From Phoebastria nigripes (Eukaryota > Chordata > Aves > Procellariiformes > Diomedeidae): 64,000 nucleotides of DNA. Numbering within the stretch: position 1 is the stretch's first letter; every line of letters starts with the position of its first letter. Where the stretch lies: NCBI GenBank assembly GCA_035582835.1, contig JAYKAV010002486.1, positions 925,860-989,859 on the forward strand. Direction: 5' to 3'. Position numbers and translations under genes: made by a program. The notes under the pieces were generated by a model. It searched no databases. It saw nothing but the letters and a program-made list of their open reading frames with translations, and had not been told where the DNA came from. This document shows positions 1 to 11,800 of this stretch, piece by piece.

Positions 1-3000
1 GACAGATGGGAACCTGGAGAGTGCAACTTGGCTGGGAATGTGCAAGGTACAAAGAGTGCTTTGCTGTGTGCTTCCCTTTCAAGTATCTGCTCCCTGGGAG
101 GAAGCAGCCATCTCATCCTTATACAGTAGGTCATCCTGAACCCCATTTAACAAAGGACTTGACCATTGCTCCCTGCCCTGATCTAGTGTAGACAGACCCT
201 ACCCTACTTTCTCTTGTTCTCCTGACTCCCCTGAAACTATTTCTCTTCCTGAAATTTGCACGGGTTCCTTTCTCCCCCTCCTTTCGCTCTTCCCCCTCAT
301 GTCCCGTCTGTAACCTGAAGGCTCCTGAGTCAGGGGGTTCGCTGGCACCTTGCGAAGGCATGCCTTGCAGTCCCCCACCTTTCTGCCTTCTCCCTCTCTT
401 CTCCCTCTCCAAAGGATCCCATGGGCTAATTGGAGGGGGTAGAGAATTGGAAACTACTAAACACCAGTTGGAAGGAGAATCAAAGCGTGAAATGTAACTA
501 AGCTGGGAAAACAAGCTGTTTGCTATCCTAGAAGTCTTCAAGAACAAATAGATGACATAAATGCCAAGCATCTGTACTGATCTGTCAATGCAGGTGCAGC
601 ATCATATGACTGAAAAAATAATAAAACTAATACGTGCGAGCCTCTTACATTTAAGAAAAGAGGGAAGACTTAAAATTACAAAATCAGCTATATACCTGTG
701 AGTCTGATCTGTCCGTGTGCACAACTTCAGTGAGAAATTCAAATGAAAGAAAAATCAGATTTAACTATAAATGGGTAGTGGGTTAAAATGCAAAGTGAGA
801 TTATTGAACTAGACTAACCACATATTTTGGGAAGATAACTGTTCCTTAAAGTGTAGAAGAACTAGTCTCTCTGCATTTCAGTAAGGAATTTAGCATGATG
901 CCACCTGAATAATATTTCTGTGTAGTGTAAAACAAAGTTCTGAGCGCTGATCTCAGGAAAACAACGTTTCCATTTTACAGTTACTTCTCAAAGCAGACTG
1001 CATTTCAAAATCAGCGATCCTACAGAGCAAACAGATTCCAGCACAGAAATTTGAATTTTGCCTTATTTTGAAAAGTTGTAGACTTCATGCAATTACTTGC
1101 AACAACGAAATACTTAACACTGCTAGGATAATATAAAAATCGGATGTGTTCAGAATTTAGAGATGTTCCGCAGCCCATGTATTTAATGACATATTATAGA
1201 CTGGATGGACAATTCTTTCATATTCTGATTGCTTACAAATAGAATATATCTAATTATTTCTTAGATTCATTAGGATACAAGGAACAGAAAAAAGGAAGAA
1301 AGAGAACCTGCTTTTTTTCTTTACTTCTGCCATGATGACGTGAGTAAAGCTCTAATTTTCTGAGAAAAGTTATTTTAAAGTTTTGAGAATAGAGTACTAG
1401 ATAATTCACCATTTTTATTCTGAGACTATTATGTTTATCCTTTGGTTTTAGTGGAGTTGGCACACTCATAAATCCCACCTTCCTCTGGCTGTTATTTCTG
1501 TCTGGTAAATTATTTTTTTATTCACAAGGCAATAAAAGGTCACTGGAAAGAGGAATATAATATTCACTCTCATAAAATAAAGTTAAAGAGTATTTAGCAT
1601 TTATATCTTTCCAGGGCGGTAAACAAAATATGGTTTATTCGAGTCAATGAAGACCTATGATACTGAAAGAGATAAATCTAATGACTTGTTTTAACAGAAT
1701 AAGATAAATCTTTCAAGACAAATCTTCAATAAAGCCATGTTGTTCCTGTGGAAGTCCACTACACAATTATACATAGGTGCCCATAGAAAGAGCAGCACTT
1801 TGGTCTTACCTGACAGAATTATTTATGAGATGCACAAGCAGATTTCTTAACCACTTTTGGAAGTACAGCACACTTCTAAGTTGCTAGTCTATTAAATTAT
1901 AAAAGTGAAACATTGGTTAATAAAGTTTAGTACTAAATTTGATCATAAAATTGCAGGAATAACAGAGATTTTCCATTTTTCGTCAAGCTTTATTTTGACT
2001 GAGGGCTGGTTCCTGAGGTGTGTTTTTGAGAATCAAAGCAAATTAATTCCTTCTGAAAGGAAAATTTAATTCTGCTTAGTAGGAAAATGTAATTCTGCTT
2101 GGGATACTTGGTTTAAAAAAGCAATATAACAGCTAACCAACTAAATGTATCTAAGTGTGTACCACAGCCAGAATAAGCCAGAATTTTTTAGGACAAAACT
2201 GTGTGTGAAAACACAGTGAAAGAATGCATAATAAAGCACGCTTTGCATTTTGCAACTACAATATTCACTTTAATTTTCTTTTTTATGTGATTTCTTCATA
2301 TTCACATTCTTTTAATGCGACCTGGAAGAAAGGGAGTTCTGCCAGAGAATCATACTGGGCCCAAATAGTTCCTTAGCAAGGAGAAGAATTTTATATTCAC
2401 AGCCCAGATTTTTCCTGGTTGAGCTCATGTATTAATTGTGATCTCTTATGTGGACATCTAACAGAAAAAGAAAAAAAAGAACAAGTTATTCTGCCAATGG
2501 AGTGTTGAAACAAGGTTTTCTCCTAAATGTGCAGCTCAGCTTCAGAGTTTAGAAAGGAGAGTGAAGTTAAACATCCTTCTGCATCTGCCCTATGGCTTCT
2601 TTCTGCTTTTCCCCATCTTAGGTCTGACCAGTCTCAGCCTTTTCAGCCCATGCTCTTTGCAAACCTCAGTTCACTTCATTAATCTACATTTTGCATAAGT
2701 AACAGCAGTGGAAGCACTCATTTCTTGAGAACTTTTTATTCTTACATTTGCTCTCAAGCTGATGCCCCACATGGGAGGGAACTATTGCAGGGAAAGTCCT
2801 CCTCAGTGGCAACAGCACTGGACAGTGTAAGGCCAGCCGTTCAGCTGGGAGGAGGTGGGGGGGTGGTGTGTGTATGTATGTGGGGGGGTGTGTTATTTGC
2901 CCAGCACATAGGAGTTGTGCAGCCACTCAGCATGCTCCATTAAGGTAGAATTTTCACAGAAAACGCTGTTGGTGTCCTAAACAATCATCTTGCAAAGTTA

Positions 3001-3190
3001 AAATTTAATTAACTGTTCTCTGGGAAGCTTAGCTCAAAATAACTGGCCCATGTTGACACATGGTAGACCTTTACATTTCAAGTTCTTACTGAAGGACTAC
3101 AGTAAAAAACATAAGTAGTTTTTTAAATTTTGGACAACAATTTCCTTATTCCTATTATTGTTCTCAGAAGTAACTGAACTATTTTTATTG
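1..3190. other. Intergenic DNA, no gene recognised
   Basis: This stretch is AT-rich. The open frames in it are short and match no family I recognise. The longest, about 146 codons on the minus strand at 131-571, is low-complexity and rich in Arg, Gly and Glu, and no splice or promoter context supports it. The only marked structure is a G-rich patch near 2849-2892, listed separately. Confidence 0.6.
2849..2892 (+). repeat. G-rich / GT-rich low-complexity patch
   Basis: The plus strand shows two runs of seven G separated by a TGTGTATGTATG spacer, preceded by GGGAGGAGG. This could fold as a G-quadruplex or simply be a decayed (TG)n microsatellite. No promoter-like context is seen around it. Confidence 0.5.
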
Positions 3191-3422
3191 AAAAGGAAGG
3201 AAAGAAGGAAGGAAAGCAGAGAGATATAAGTGGGAAAGAGAGAGAGAGGGGGAAGGAAGGAAGGAAGGAAGGACAGACGGAAGGAAGGAGAAATAAACAA
3301 ATAAGTAAATAAATAAATAAATAAGTAAAGAAAGAAAGAAAGAGAAAGAAGGAAAGAAAGGGAAAGAAAGAAAGAAGGAAAGAAAGAAGGAAAGAAGAAA
3401 GGAAGGAAGGAAGGAAGGAAGA
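3191..3422 (+). repeat. Homopurine microsatellite (GGAA)n / (GAAA)n / (AAAT)n
   Basis: For about 230 bp the plus strand is nearly all purine. It has blocks of GGAA and AGGA, then (AAAT)n interrupted by C at only a few places, then (GAAA)n and again (GGAA)n. The minus strand therefore carries a polypyrimidine tract, and the open frames across it encode only Ser/Phe/Leu-rich low-complexity peptides. It is a compound microsatellite and is likely to vary in length. Mirror-repeat purine tracts of this kind can form triplex (H-DNA). Confidence 0.92.
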
Positions 3423-6400
3423 GTTTTGAGGGAAATTATGGCATCTGCAAATTATGTCTGACAAAGAACTGGAGTTTCACAGGCAACTGAAACCAGAAGT
3501 TCATACTGATGAGAAAGAACCTGAAGTACAGGTATTATCATGAGCTTTGCCTAAAAGATTCACACTTTCAGTCAAAGGCTCTTAAACAATTTCAGTTCTA
3601 GGGGGTGGGAAAATGGAAAAAGGAAAAGAACAAATCCTGTTACCTAAAGCTAGGAATCTAAACAAAACTGATTGGGTTTTACCTTACTGCTTAGTTTCCA
3701 GCATTGCCACTGGAGTCAGGGAAAGCTTCAGGCACTCAGCATCTCTTACAACCCAGCTTTTTTGTTTAAGTGCCTAAGTTCAAGCAGAAGACTATGGTGT
3801 CATTTTTTCCCAGTAAATAAGCCTTAATCCTTACATAATTTTTCTCTCAATTAATGTGATTCACCAGGCATATCTGCTTTGTAAAGACACTGATAGATTC
3901 AACAGAACCAAGCTGTACTTCCAGTGCTCTAGTAACCACTGAAAACAAGACCTTCAGAAGTCCTCTACTCCATTCCCTGCCTCAAGGCAGCAACACCTAC
4001 ACCTAGACCATCTCCAACAGATGAACTTGCTGCTTTATGCTAATGGCTTCTTAAAGAAAGTGGGGAAATGGTCCCAATAAACAAACAGGAAATAAGAAAA
4101 GTGCTTACTCTTTTGCACAGTAGTTTTGATAATCAAATTACTTGCGTTGACTACCATTTCTCTACTATTCCATTGATTAGATACTAGAACTATTTTCAGG
4201 AGTAAAACAAGCAGGATTTGGCCAAATCTGAAAGAGTCCTTTACCAATCACATGTACACACATTCGAAATCTAAAAACTAATTCTTCCCTTGTTCAGCTG
4301 CCTGATTGTGGGTTTGGAGAACTCTCCTCCACTTACATCAGGATCTAAACATCCCAATCTTGCAGAAGAAAAAACTTCCCCTAATTTGCCTGCTTGAAAA
4401 TCCACATGTCCACTAAGCATTTAGTTTTTGGCTATTACTCTTTTTCAGTGAAGGACCATCTGATGTGGTACTGGAAACTGCCCATATGCCATTATATCTG
4501 GTAGAAAGATATTTTCAGAACAGGGTCTCAGAGAGCGATTGAGGCTTGATGGAACTTTTTCTTCCTTTCTATCTTAGTATTGAAAATCAAATATAATCAC
4601 TATTTATCCTTCCACCTGCACAGCTCCCTGCCCTGGGCTTCTCAAGTGGCACCATGTAACTTCATAACTCCCATAAATCAGGTAATCCTGTGTATTCAGT
4701 CCTAGAGGTGCCACGAACTCATTTTTTAACGAAACAAGATTTATTGGGTGGTGATTTTTCATGCCTTCTGGCACCCCAAGACAGTGAATATTTATATTTT
4801 TCCTCCCAACTTATTCTCTAACATTTCAAAGCAATGACTGTATATCACAGTTTGTGTTCCAGAAGTATCATCTCATGACGAACTCCCTACTCATTGATAC
4901 GCACAGGATCTAAGAGTTCTGCCATTTTTTTCCATGGCTGACTGTGCTGCAGGTTTTTACAATGAGAGAATGGATGTATCTGGAACAGTGTGTTTTGCAC
5001 TGTTGTTTTGAAAGACCTTGTGATGTACCAGTATAATGGATCTCCCCACCTTGGTGTTTGTAGAAACTGGCAAGCTACAGGAGGTATATTATGCCCTGAA
5101 TGACAATCTGTTACCAAATCTTGTCACCAAATTATCAAGAGACTGTTAAGAAGATGAAGAAATTATCTGTAAATAGGCTGCTACAGGCCATTTCTCTCTT
5201 AATACTGAAGTGTCCTGATACTCCAATGATTGAAGATGGAATGATTGTCATCTTTGTCAGGAAAACACTAAAGCTATTGTAGGAATCAGTAATACTACAG
5301 TTTTACTGGAGTGATACTGTTCAGATGAACTTTCCTATTCTCATACTGAAATAGTGAGAGTTGAAGGTTCCCTGAAAAGCTGAATATCCAAGGGAAAAGA
5401 AACAGTAGGAAAACTGCACATTTGAGCCAGGCTTAAACTGCTTACCCTGGAACAAAGCCTGTGCTGCTGTGCTGCAAAGCCTGGCAAAGAAAGCAGACAC
5501 ACTGGAGCAGTGAAACACAAAATGGTCTAGCCCAAACTTTTCTATATTACTGTCAGTAACGACATGTGATTTTTATGTTAACTTAACATATCTAATAAAT
5601 GATTGTCTGTTCTGGCTTCTGCTGTATTTGGTTTCCTGATCTCTGTGCCGTTTTGGTTAGATCACTGAGGAGCTGGTGAGTGTCGGGCTAACTGCAGCCA
5701 TGCACATCCCATTGCAGTCGCATATCCACTAATTGTCAGCCCAGTGGTCCGCAAAGATAGCTCTCCTCGTTATAAACATTAGACTGCAATACGAATATTA
5801 TTAGGTGTCATCATTATGAAGTTGATAATACTAGAATGTTACTAATATTTGGAGTGTATTATTTTATGCTTCACCCTGTCAGTGTTTTGCTTCCAGAAGT
5901 TTCTGACTGTGAGGCATTTTACAGTTTAAACATTCCCTGATTACGTTTATCTGTAATCCTACCGTTGTCTCTAGGAAGGCTATCATAGTACTATACGTAA
6001 CATCACCTAAGATCATGTAAGTATGCTCTTGAATAATGTGAAGCAAAGCTCCATCCGAGCCTCTCACTATACAGTATTTGAGAAGTAGGGCCTGGAAGTG
6101 AANAAAACACAGAAAAAAACCCTGTATTTTAAATGCAGTCCGACTAAAGCATGACGGTCAGTGCCTGAGAGTTCATTAAAGGTGCGGAGACTGCTTTGAT
6201 CTGCATTGTATTTTAACAGTAAAGGTGGAATTGCTACAATTAGTGTTGGGGTTGGGGCTGTGATTGCAAAAGAAGAAGCTGAAGTGCTCCTTCCAGACCC
6301 ACAGAACTAGGATGAAGGCTGAGGCCTGGAGGAAAACAAACAGTTTCTGTTTTGTGCTTGTGTCAGGGGAGGTCTCCCAGACTGTTTTTAAGCTCAGGGT

Positions 6401-8524
6401 TAGGACTGAGTTGGGGTCAGGGTCACAGAATCATGCTAATTTTACAGCTTGATGTTCAAATCAATTGCAGTAGAGCAAGAAGCATATGATTGGTTAATAT
6501 TTCTGTTGCCATTAACTGTGCCTGGATAATGATTGGCACTAGTAAGGGCTCTGATTAGATTTACAAAATGTAGATGATAAATTATTACTTTTACTATATG
6601 ATCCTGAAAGAACAGGGACTCAGGACAAGGACCTGGGCCAAAAGGGAAGAGTATTTTTTTACCCTTTGCTGCTGTTAGCTCTAAAGCTGGAGTTTGATTG
6701 GTGCCACAGACACCAGGAACTGACTTTGTTATTATTATTACTGAATGAAACTTAACACCTGAAGAAATAGGATGACAATGGATGTGAAATGGAAAAACAG
6801 TTATGTTTGATTTTGGCTAGGGGAGAGGTGTCTAAACTACTATTAAGGATTATTGTTAACATGAGGACAAAGGCTGGCAAAAAGGATTACAGAGAGCAGT
6901 GCCTGAAGTGCTCAGTTTATTTACCTATCTCGCCAAATCCACAGGTTAGCCAGTGAAGTTGACCCAGCTTACAATTATCCAGCTGTCATTTTCATAGTTG
7001 GAAAAGAGTGTTTATGGTAGACATGAGGACCTCCAGGTACTGAGTCATAAAATCAACATGTGCTGGACCTCTGCCCTCATGTGAACTAATTCTACTTGGC
7101 CGCTGATTACCTATCTCAGAACTAAGCTCCAACTCCTTTGCATTACTAACCTACATCCAACCCTATCTTTAACATTACGTTATGACAAAAACCCGTACCC
7201 AACAAGCACATAGAGTGTAAGACCCTGTGGGTCCCAGCCCTCATCCTCACTCTAGGGGATAAGCAGAATCCAAACATTAAGCAAATATAACAAACCTTAA
7301 CACTATCCACAACCCTATAGATACTGCTATACTGGCAGTGCTCACCTAGCTCTTAAACCAACACGGACAAAGTCTCAGAGGATCAAGGAGTGAAACTACC
7401 AACTCAGGCCTTAGTCCCAATCTCAACCCTAATTCAAACTATAACCTTGAGTCTAATCCTTCTTGTCCCTTTCTCATTCAAGTTTTGTCCTAGGCTTGTA
7501 CAACATAGAAATTTGAACAGCAAGTCTGTCACTTCAGCCTTTCCCATCCACAACAACAGATCAAGAAGAAATTATTCATTAATCTTATGTCATAAATCAA
7601 TTTCAATTCAATTGTCACAGAAAGCCCCAATACTTGAGCAAGTTCTTGGCTTGGTTAAACTAATATCAATAAATCAATGTATTTCACATGCTGAATTTTG
7701 AAGAGTAAAAGTAAAAGCAAACTTTTATCCCCTGGAATTTTAATGAAGGGTAAACAAAGGCACTAACATAGGTAAAAATAAAGTGATCTGTTTCAAAAGT
7801 TTAAGACATTCTGCAAACAACATTTATTCTTCTGAATGCTCAGTTGTTTTTGGAACCTTCTAGGAGGAATTCTTTTGAGAAATACTAGATCTAGAGAAAA
7901 AAGGTAACTATTGGCTCTCAGAAACATGAACATACTGAAGTTAGCACCCTGGAAAGCAACAAAATTGAAGCAAGCTATAAACTGGAAAGATTGGAGAGAA
8001 GACGTGGAACACTTAGCAGGATTGCCTGAACCAGAGCACTGCAGTGAGAATTTATGATTTAAAAATTTACAGTAGCTCAGTTTGAAGGAATTTTAACCAT
8101 GTAGAGTGCTCCCTCTTGAAGCCACAGCAACTGTCAATATCTCTCAAGAGAGGGACAGCCCATATTTTATGCCTATCAGTCCAAAGTTTCCTTCCTAATA
8201 ATGTTTTTAAAGTATACATATATGAAATGGGAAGAAAGTGTCTTGGGAAATACCTGTAAAAAAAAAATCAGGTAAGATTTGTATGGTTCATACTAATTTC
8301 ACATGTCCTTATGGATGTATGGATGTATAATTTAATAGATGATACTGGAGAATGTAATATAGATTATGTTAATAGGTTATGGATTATGCTAACAGAGCGC
8401 NTGCTTGATGAAGAACTATGTGGTAGCACCTTAACACCCTCTCAAAAATGACATTATAAGTTTAATCTAAATAGTTTTTTTTTAAAAAGGGGACTATGTG
8501 ATCATGCAAAACCGAATGCATAAC
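3423..8524. other. Intergenic DNA with a degenerate telomere-like stretch
   Basis: No gene is recognised. Between about 6240 and 6430 the plus strand has GTTGGGGTTGGGG and CAGGGTTAGGACTG-type words. Between about 7137 and 7460 it switches to CCAACCCTA, CACAACCCTATAG and CTCAACCCTAATTC words. The rest is unremarkable AT-rich sequence. A 103-codon frame at 7390-7701 lies in the C/A-rich part and matches no family I recognise. Confidence 0.45.
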
Positions 8525-8725
8525 TGCATGCAGGCGTCAGCCTTGCAGCCTCAACACCAAAAGCCCGGGCGACGTTTCAGCAGCAGTGATGCGCTCCAGC
8601 TCCGGTGGCATCTCGCTGCTGCTGCACTGCAGGCTGGGGGGAAAGGACTCTGCTTTGTTCAGTGAGAGGTTCTGAAGCTGTAGCCCACCCTGCTAACGAG
8701 GTTGCCAGGGTTACCGCAGGGATCC
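8525..8725. other. CpG-rich pocket in AT-rich intergenic DNA
   Basis: About 200 bp with clearly raised G+C and several CpG dinucleotides (in GGCGTC, CCCGGGCGACG, GATGCGCTCC, CTCCGGTGG and ATCTCGCTG), while CpG is rare in the DNA on both sides. It also carries CTGCTGCTGCACTGCAG. It may be a small unmethylated regulatory element or a weak promoter. No open frame or known repeat is recognised in it. Confidence 0.35.
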
Positions 8726-8770
8726 AAAGTGTTGAGATTCAGGACTATAATAGAGAAGCTTTGCTTCACT

Positions 8771-8822
8771 AAACAAAACAAAACAAAACAAAACAAAAAA
8801 AAAAAGAAAAAAGAAAAAAACA
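8771..8822 (+). repeat. (AAAAC)n and A-rich simple repeat
   Basis: Five or so AAAAC units run into a poly-A tract broken by single G bases. No retroelement body is recognisable directly upstream on the plus strand, so I call it a simple repeat and not the tail of an insertion. Confidence 0.85.
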
Positions 8823-11800
8823 ACACCAAAATAGAGAAAGATGATTAAATACTAGAGGATTGCTGCAGAAATAAATAAAACTGAATAAAAATATTAACAA
8901 CTACATACAGGCAAAATGCCAGAGCTGGCAAAATTATTGCTAAATCCTGAATTACCTGCTGATTTTAAAAAGTGTTTTATAAACCCAGGGGGAATTTTTG
9001 GCACAACACAATTACGTTAACATTCCTGTCTCTGTTATACCCTTTACCACTCTCATGGTATGCTCACATTTACCCCAGCTATACTGCTCGGAGACAGATG
9101 TGTCTTGTTCCTAGTGCTGGACAAGATGAATCCCCAACTTCAGCCACCTATGCTGGTTCAGCACAACTCCTCCTGCACTTGGCCATAGCGGGTCTCATCC
9201 AGGAGTCTTTTCACTGGGCTACAGGTTAACTCAGTGTTTGAGTCTAAGATACTATTTGAATCAGGACAGCTGCTGTGAGTTGTCCCTTTTTGGCACAGCA
9301 GGTCTGTGTGAGACAGNGTAACCAGGGCCGAACATCAGGGCACAGGTATCAAGCCATGCTGCTGAGTTTGCCACGGGCACACGAGCAAGAGTGTGACTAA
9401 TTTTATTACATAGGCAAGGGTAAAATAGCTTGTACCCGAGTTCAGAATTGAGCCCCTGGTATAAATACAGCCTTAAAATATGAGTTCAGAAACTACCAGT
9501 GGTTGCTGTGAAATGCACTAATGCTTCAAAAGCCTCCTAAAATTTTGAGAAAATTCCATCAATCAGAGTCTTAAAACTGTTCGTGCTTTTCATCATTTTG
9601 TGGGGTTTTTATCCATCATTTTCTGCTTCTTTTTTATAGTCTCTAGTTGAGGAAATCCTCTTCCTCTTGCCTTTTTTTATTTATTTTTGACATGGAAGCA
9701 CCTACATTTTTATGACACCTTTGCAAAATCTTATGTGATCAGCATAAGGTCAGGAAGAGGTGACTCATGTAATAAAAGAGTTTGAGAGAAAACTTGTCTT
9801 AAAAGTAACGTCCCATCACTTACATAATTGTTTGCGATACAATATTATCCTGAGAAATTACTTTGAACAACAATATCTATACTTTTTTTTGAGGAATTGC
9901 TTTTTATATCTTAAGTCTAAACATCTCAGGCTTAATAATTCCTGCAAAATATTGTTCTCCACCATAGGCTGTTTCTTTGGCTGTGAAACTTAGGTTGGAC
10001 ACTTCTGCATCAGTATTCTTAACCGTTGCAGTTATTCAGGATATCATAGAAATCTGTTTCTATTCTAAACCATTTCTTTTTGAAGCTACTATTTTGAAGA
10101 TTACTATAGTGTAAATCTTGAACAAGGAAAGGATGTCTGGATGTATTTATTCTATAAACACCTAGTAGAAAATTAAAATTAATAAGGCAAATATAAGAAT
10201 GAAAAAGAATAATTAGTAACTCCAAAAGGGCAGTTTACCTAGTGGAAAAATAATTTTCTGAACTTAGCTATTTAGGCATGCATCTTTACTTATTGTGAAG
10301 GTTTTCAAGCAGTATAATTAAACTAGACAACATCATTGGTTCATTACCTTCAAGTTCAGCCCACATTGTGAAGAGTCCCACAAAGAAGCAAGAATGCTCA
10401 TTGTGGCTAATTCTGCTTTTGCCAGTTTATATTGGTGAATCTGCAGCGATTTTAGGAGGTGAGGGAAGGTGATACTGGCAGGAGGCCCAGGACATTTTTA
10501 TTCATAGGGGCCAAATCCAGGTAAACGAGTAATCTGTCTATTATCCTCAGTAGTGATTGGTTTGAAAACAAGGATCCCTTCACCNGGAGTGATGAGGCTT
10601 GTTTCCCCTGGGTACTTACAGAGGGTTTGGCCTTTAANGGTTATTTAGGCACCTAAGTGTCCATTTCTGAATTTCTTAATGGTTGGCTTTCTCATAGGAG
10701 GAACCGTGAACGTCCTAGGCTTCTGGAGGTTGTATTCATATCAGTAAACTTTGAATTTCTGGGTCTGTCTCCTCCTTTGGACACGCTCTTCAAGCCCTTG
10801 TGTGAAATGGGGATCACAGGAGCTGACTACTCCTTTGTCCTAGGGAATGTGTGATGCCTCCACAGCCTCTGCTTGGCGGTCATCAGGGGGACCAAAATAA
10901 GAGCGAAAAGGTAGAGAATCTGCCCTAAGTATTGATAGCGCCCCTTAATTTTTTTAAACAGTATGTTTGACCCCCACATAAAAAGCATGACACCAGTTTT
11001 GGTTCCACCTCATTCCTACCCGGTCTTGTTCCTGGATACCCATTGTCAGACATACAGGAGAGGAGCAGAGAAGCCTGATGTACAATGTGAACAGAGGAAA
11101 GCATACTGCAAGGGTACCTTCTTCTCCTGCTGCCCTTTTCAGGAGACTTTAAGCCTCTTTTTCTTCTTTGCTCTTTCCATACCTCCAACTGGAAGAGACT
11201 CAGACGGGAAGAGAGCAGACAGGAGACAAAATACCGCATTTGCTGCATCAAAATCCCATGGCCGCAGACTTTTTAGGTCACAGACAGTTTTGCGATTTCA
11301 TTGAGGTATAGAGCTGAAGAAGAAGCTGACAAAGGTGAGAAAAATCTCTCAGCAAATGTAGAAAAAAAATCAGAAAAAAGTAGCCAGATAAATTGCTGTT
11401 TGTACAAATAGTGTGAAAGTCTATCTTCAAAATATTCAACACCTGGATTTATTCAGAATTTCTCTGTCTTTCTATCCGTCACAAATTTTCTGCATCTTTA
11501 AATTGCTGGACCACATAACTGAATTTTAAAAATTATGTTAAGTGTTTAGCAGAGACAAATGGATATAATAATGGTCAGAATTTCAGTAATACAATTATGA
11601 CATGATTCTGGGGTTCTCACAAAATTAAAGGGATTAAATGTCTCTCAAGGTTTATGGTATGACGCGAATCTATAAATCAAAAAGGCTCTCTGCAATTCAG
11701 CTGCCTAAAAAGTATATATCTAAAATGCACACAAAGCTTTTGATCTAAATGAAAAACATGAAGAAAAAAGTTGTCATGTTAAAAATTTGAGTGTACATTA

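Noticed and set aside
131..571. A 146-codon minus-strand open frame at the window edge
   Set aside because: The middle is low-complexity Glu/Arg/Gly/Lys sequence, and there is no recognisable domain or exon signal.
8699..8715. RFX X-box-like GTTGCCAGGGTTACC
   Set aside because: The two half-sites are in direct, not inverted, orientation, so the palindromic X-box is not formed.
9270..9301. A short hairpin with CTGCTGTG/CACAGCAG arms as a possible small RNA
   Set aside because: The stem is only 8 bp, far too short for a microRNA precursor.
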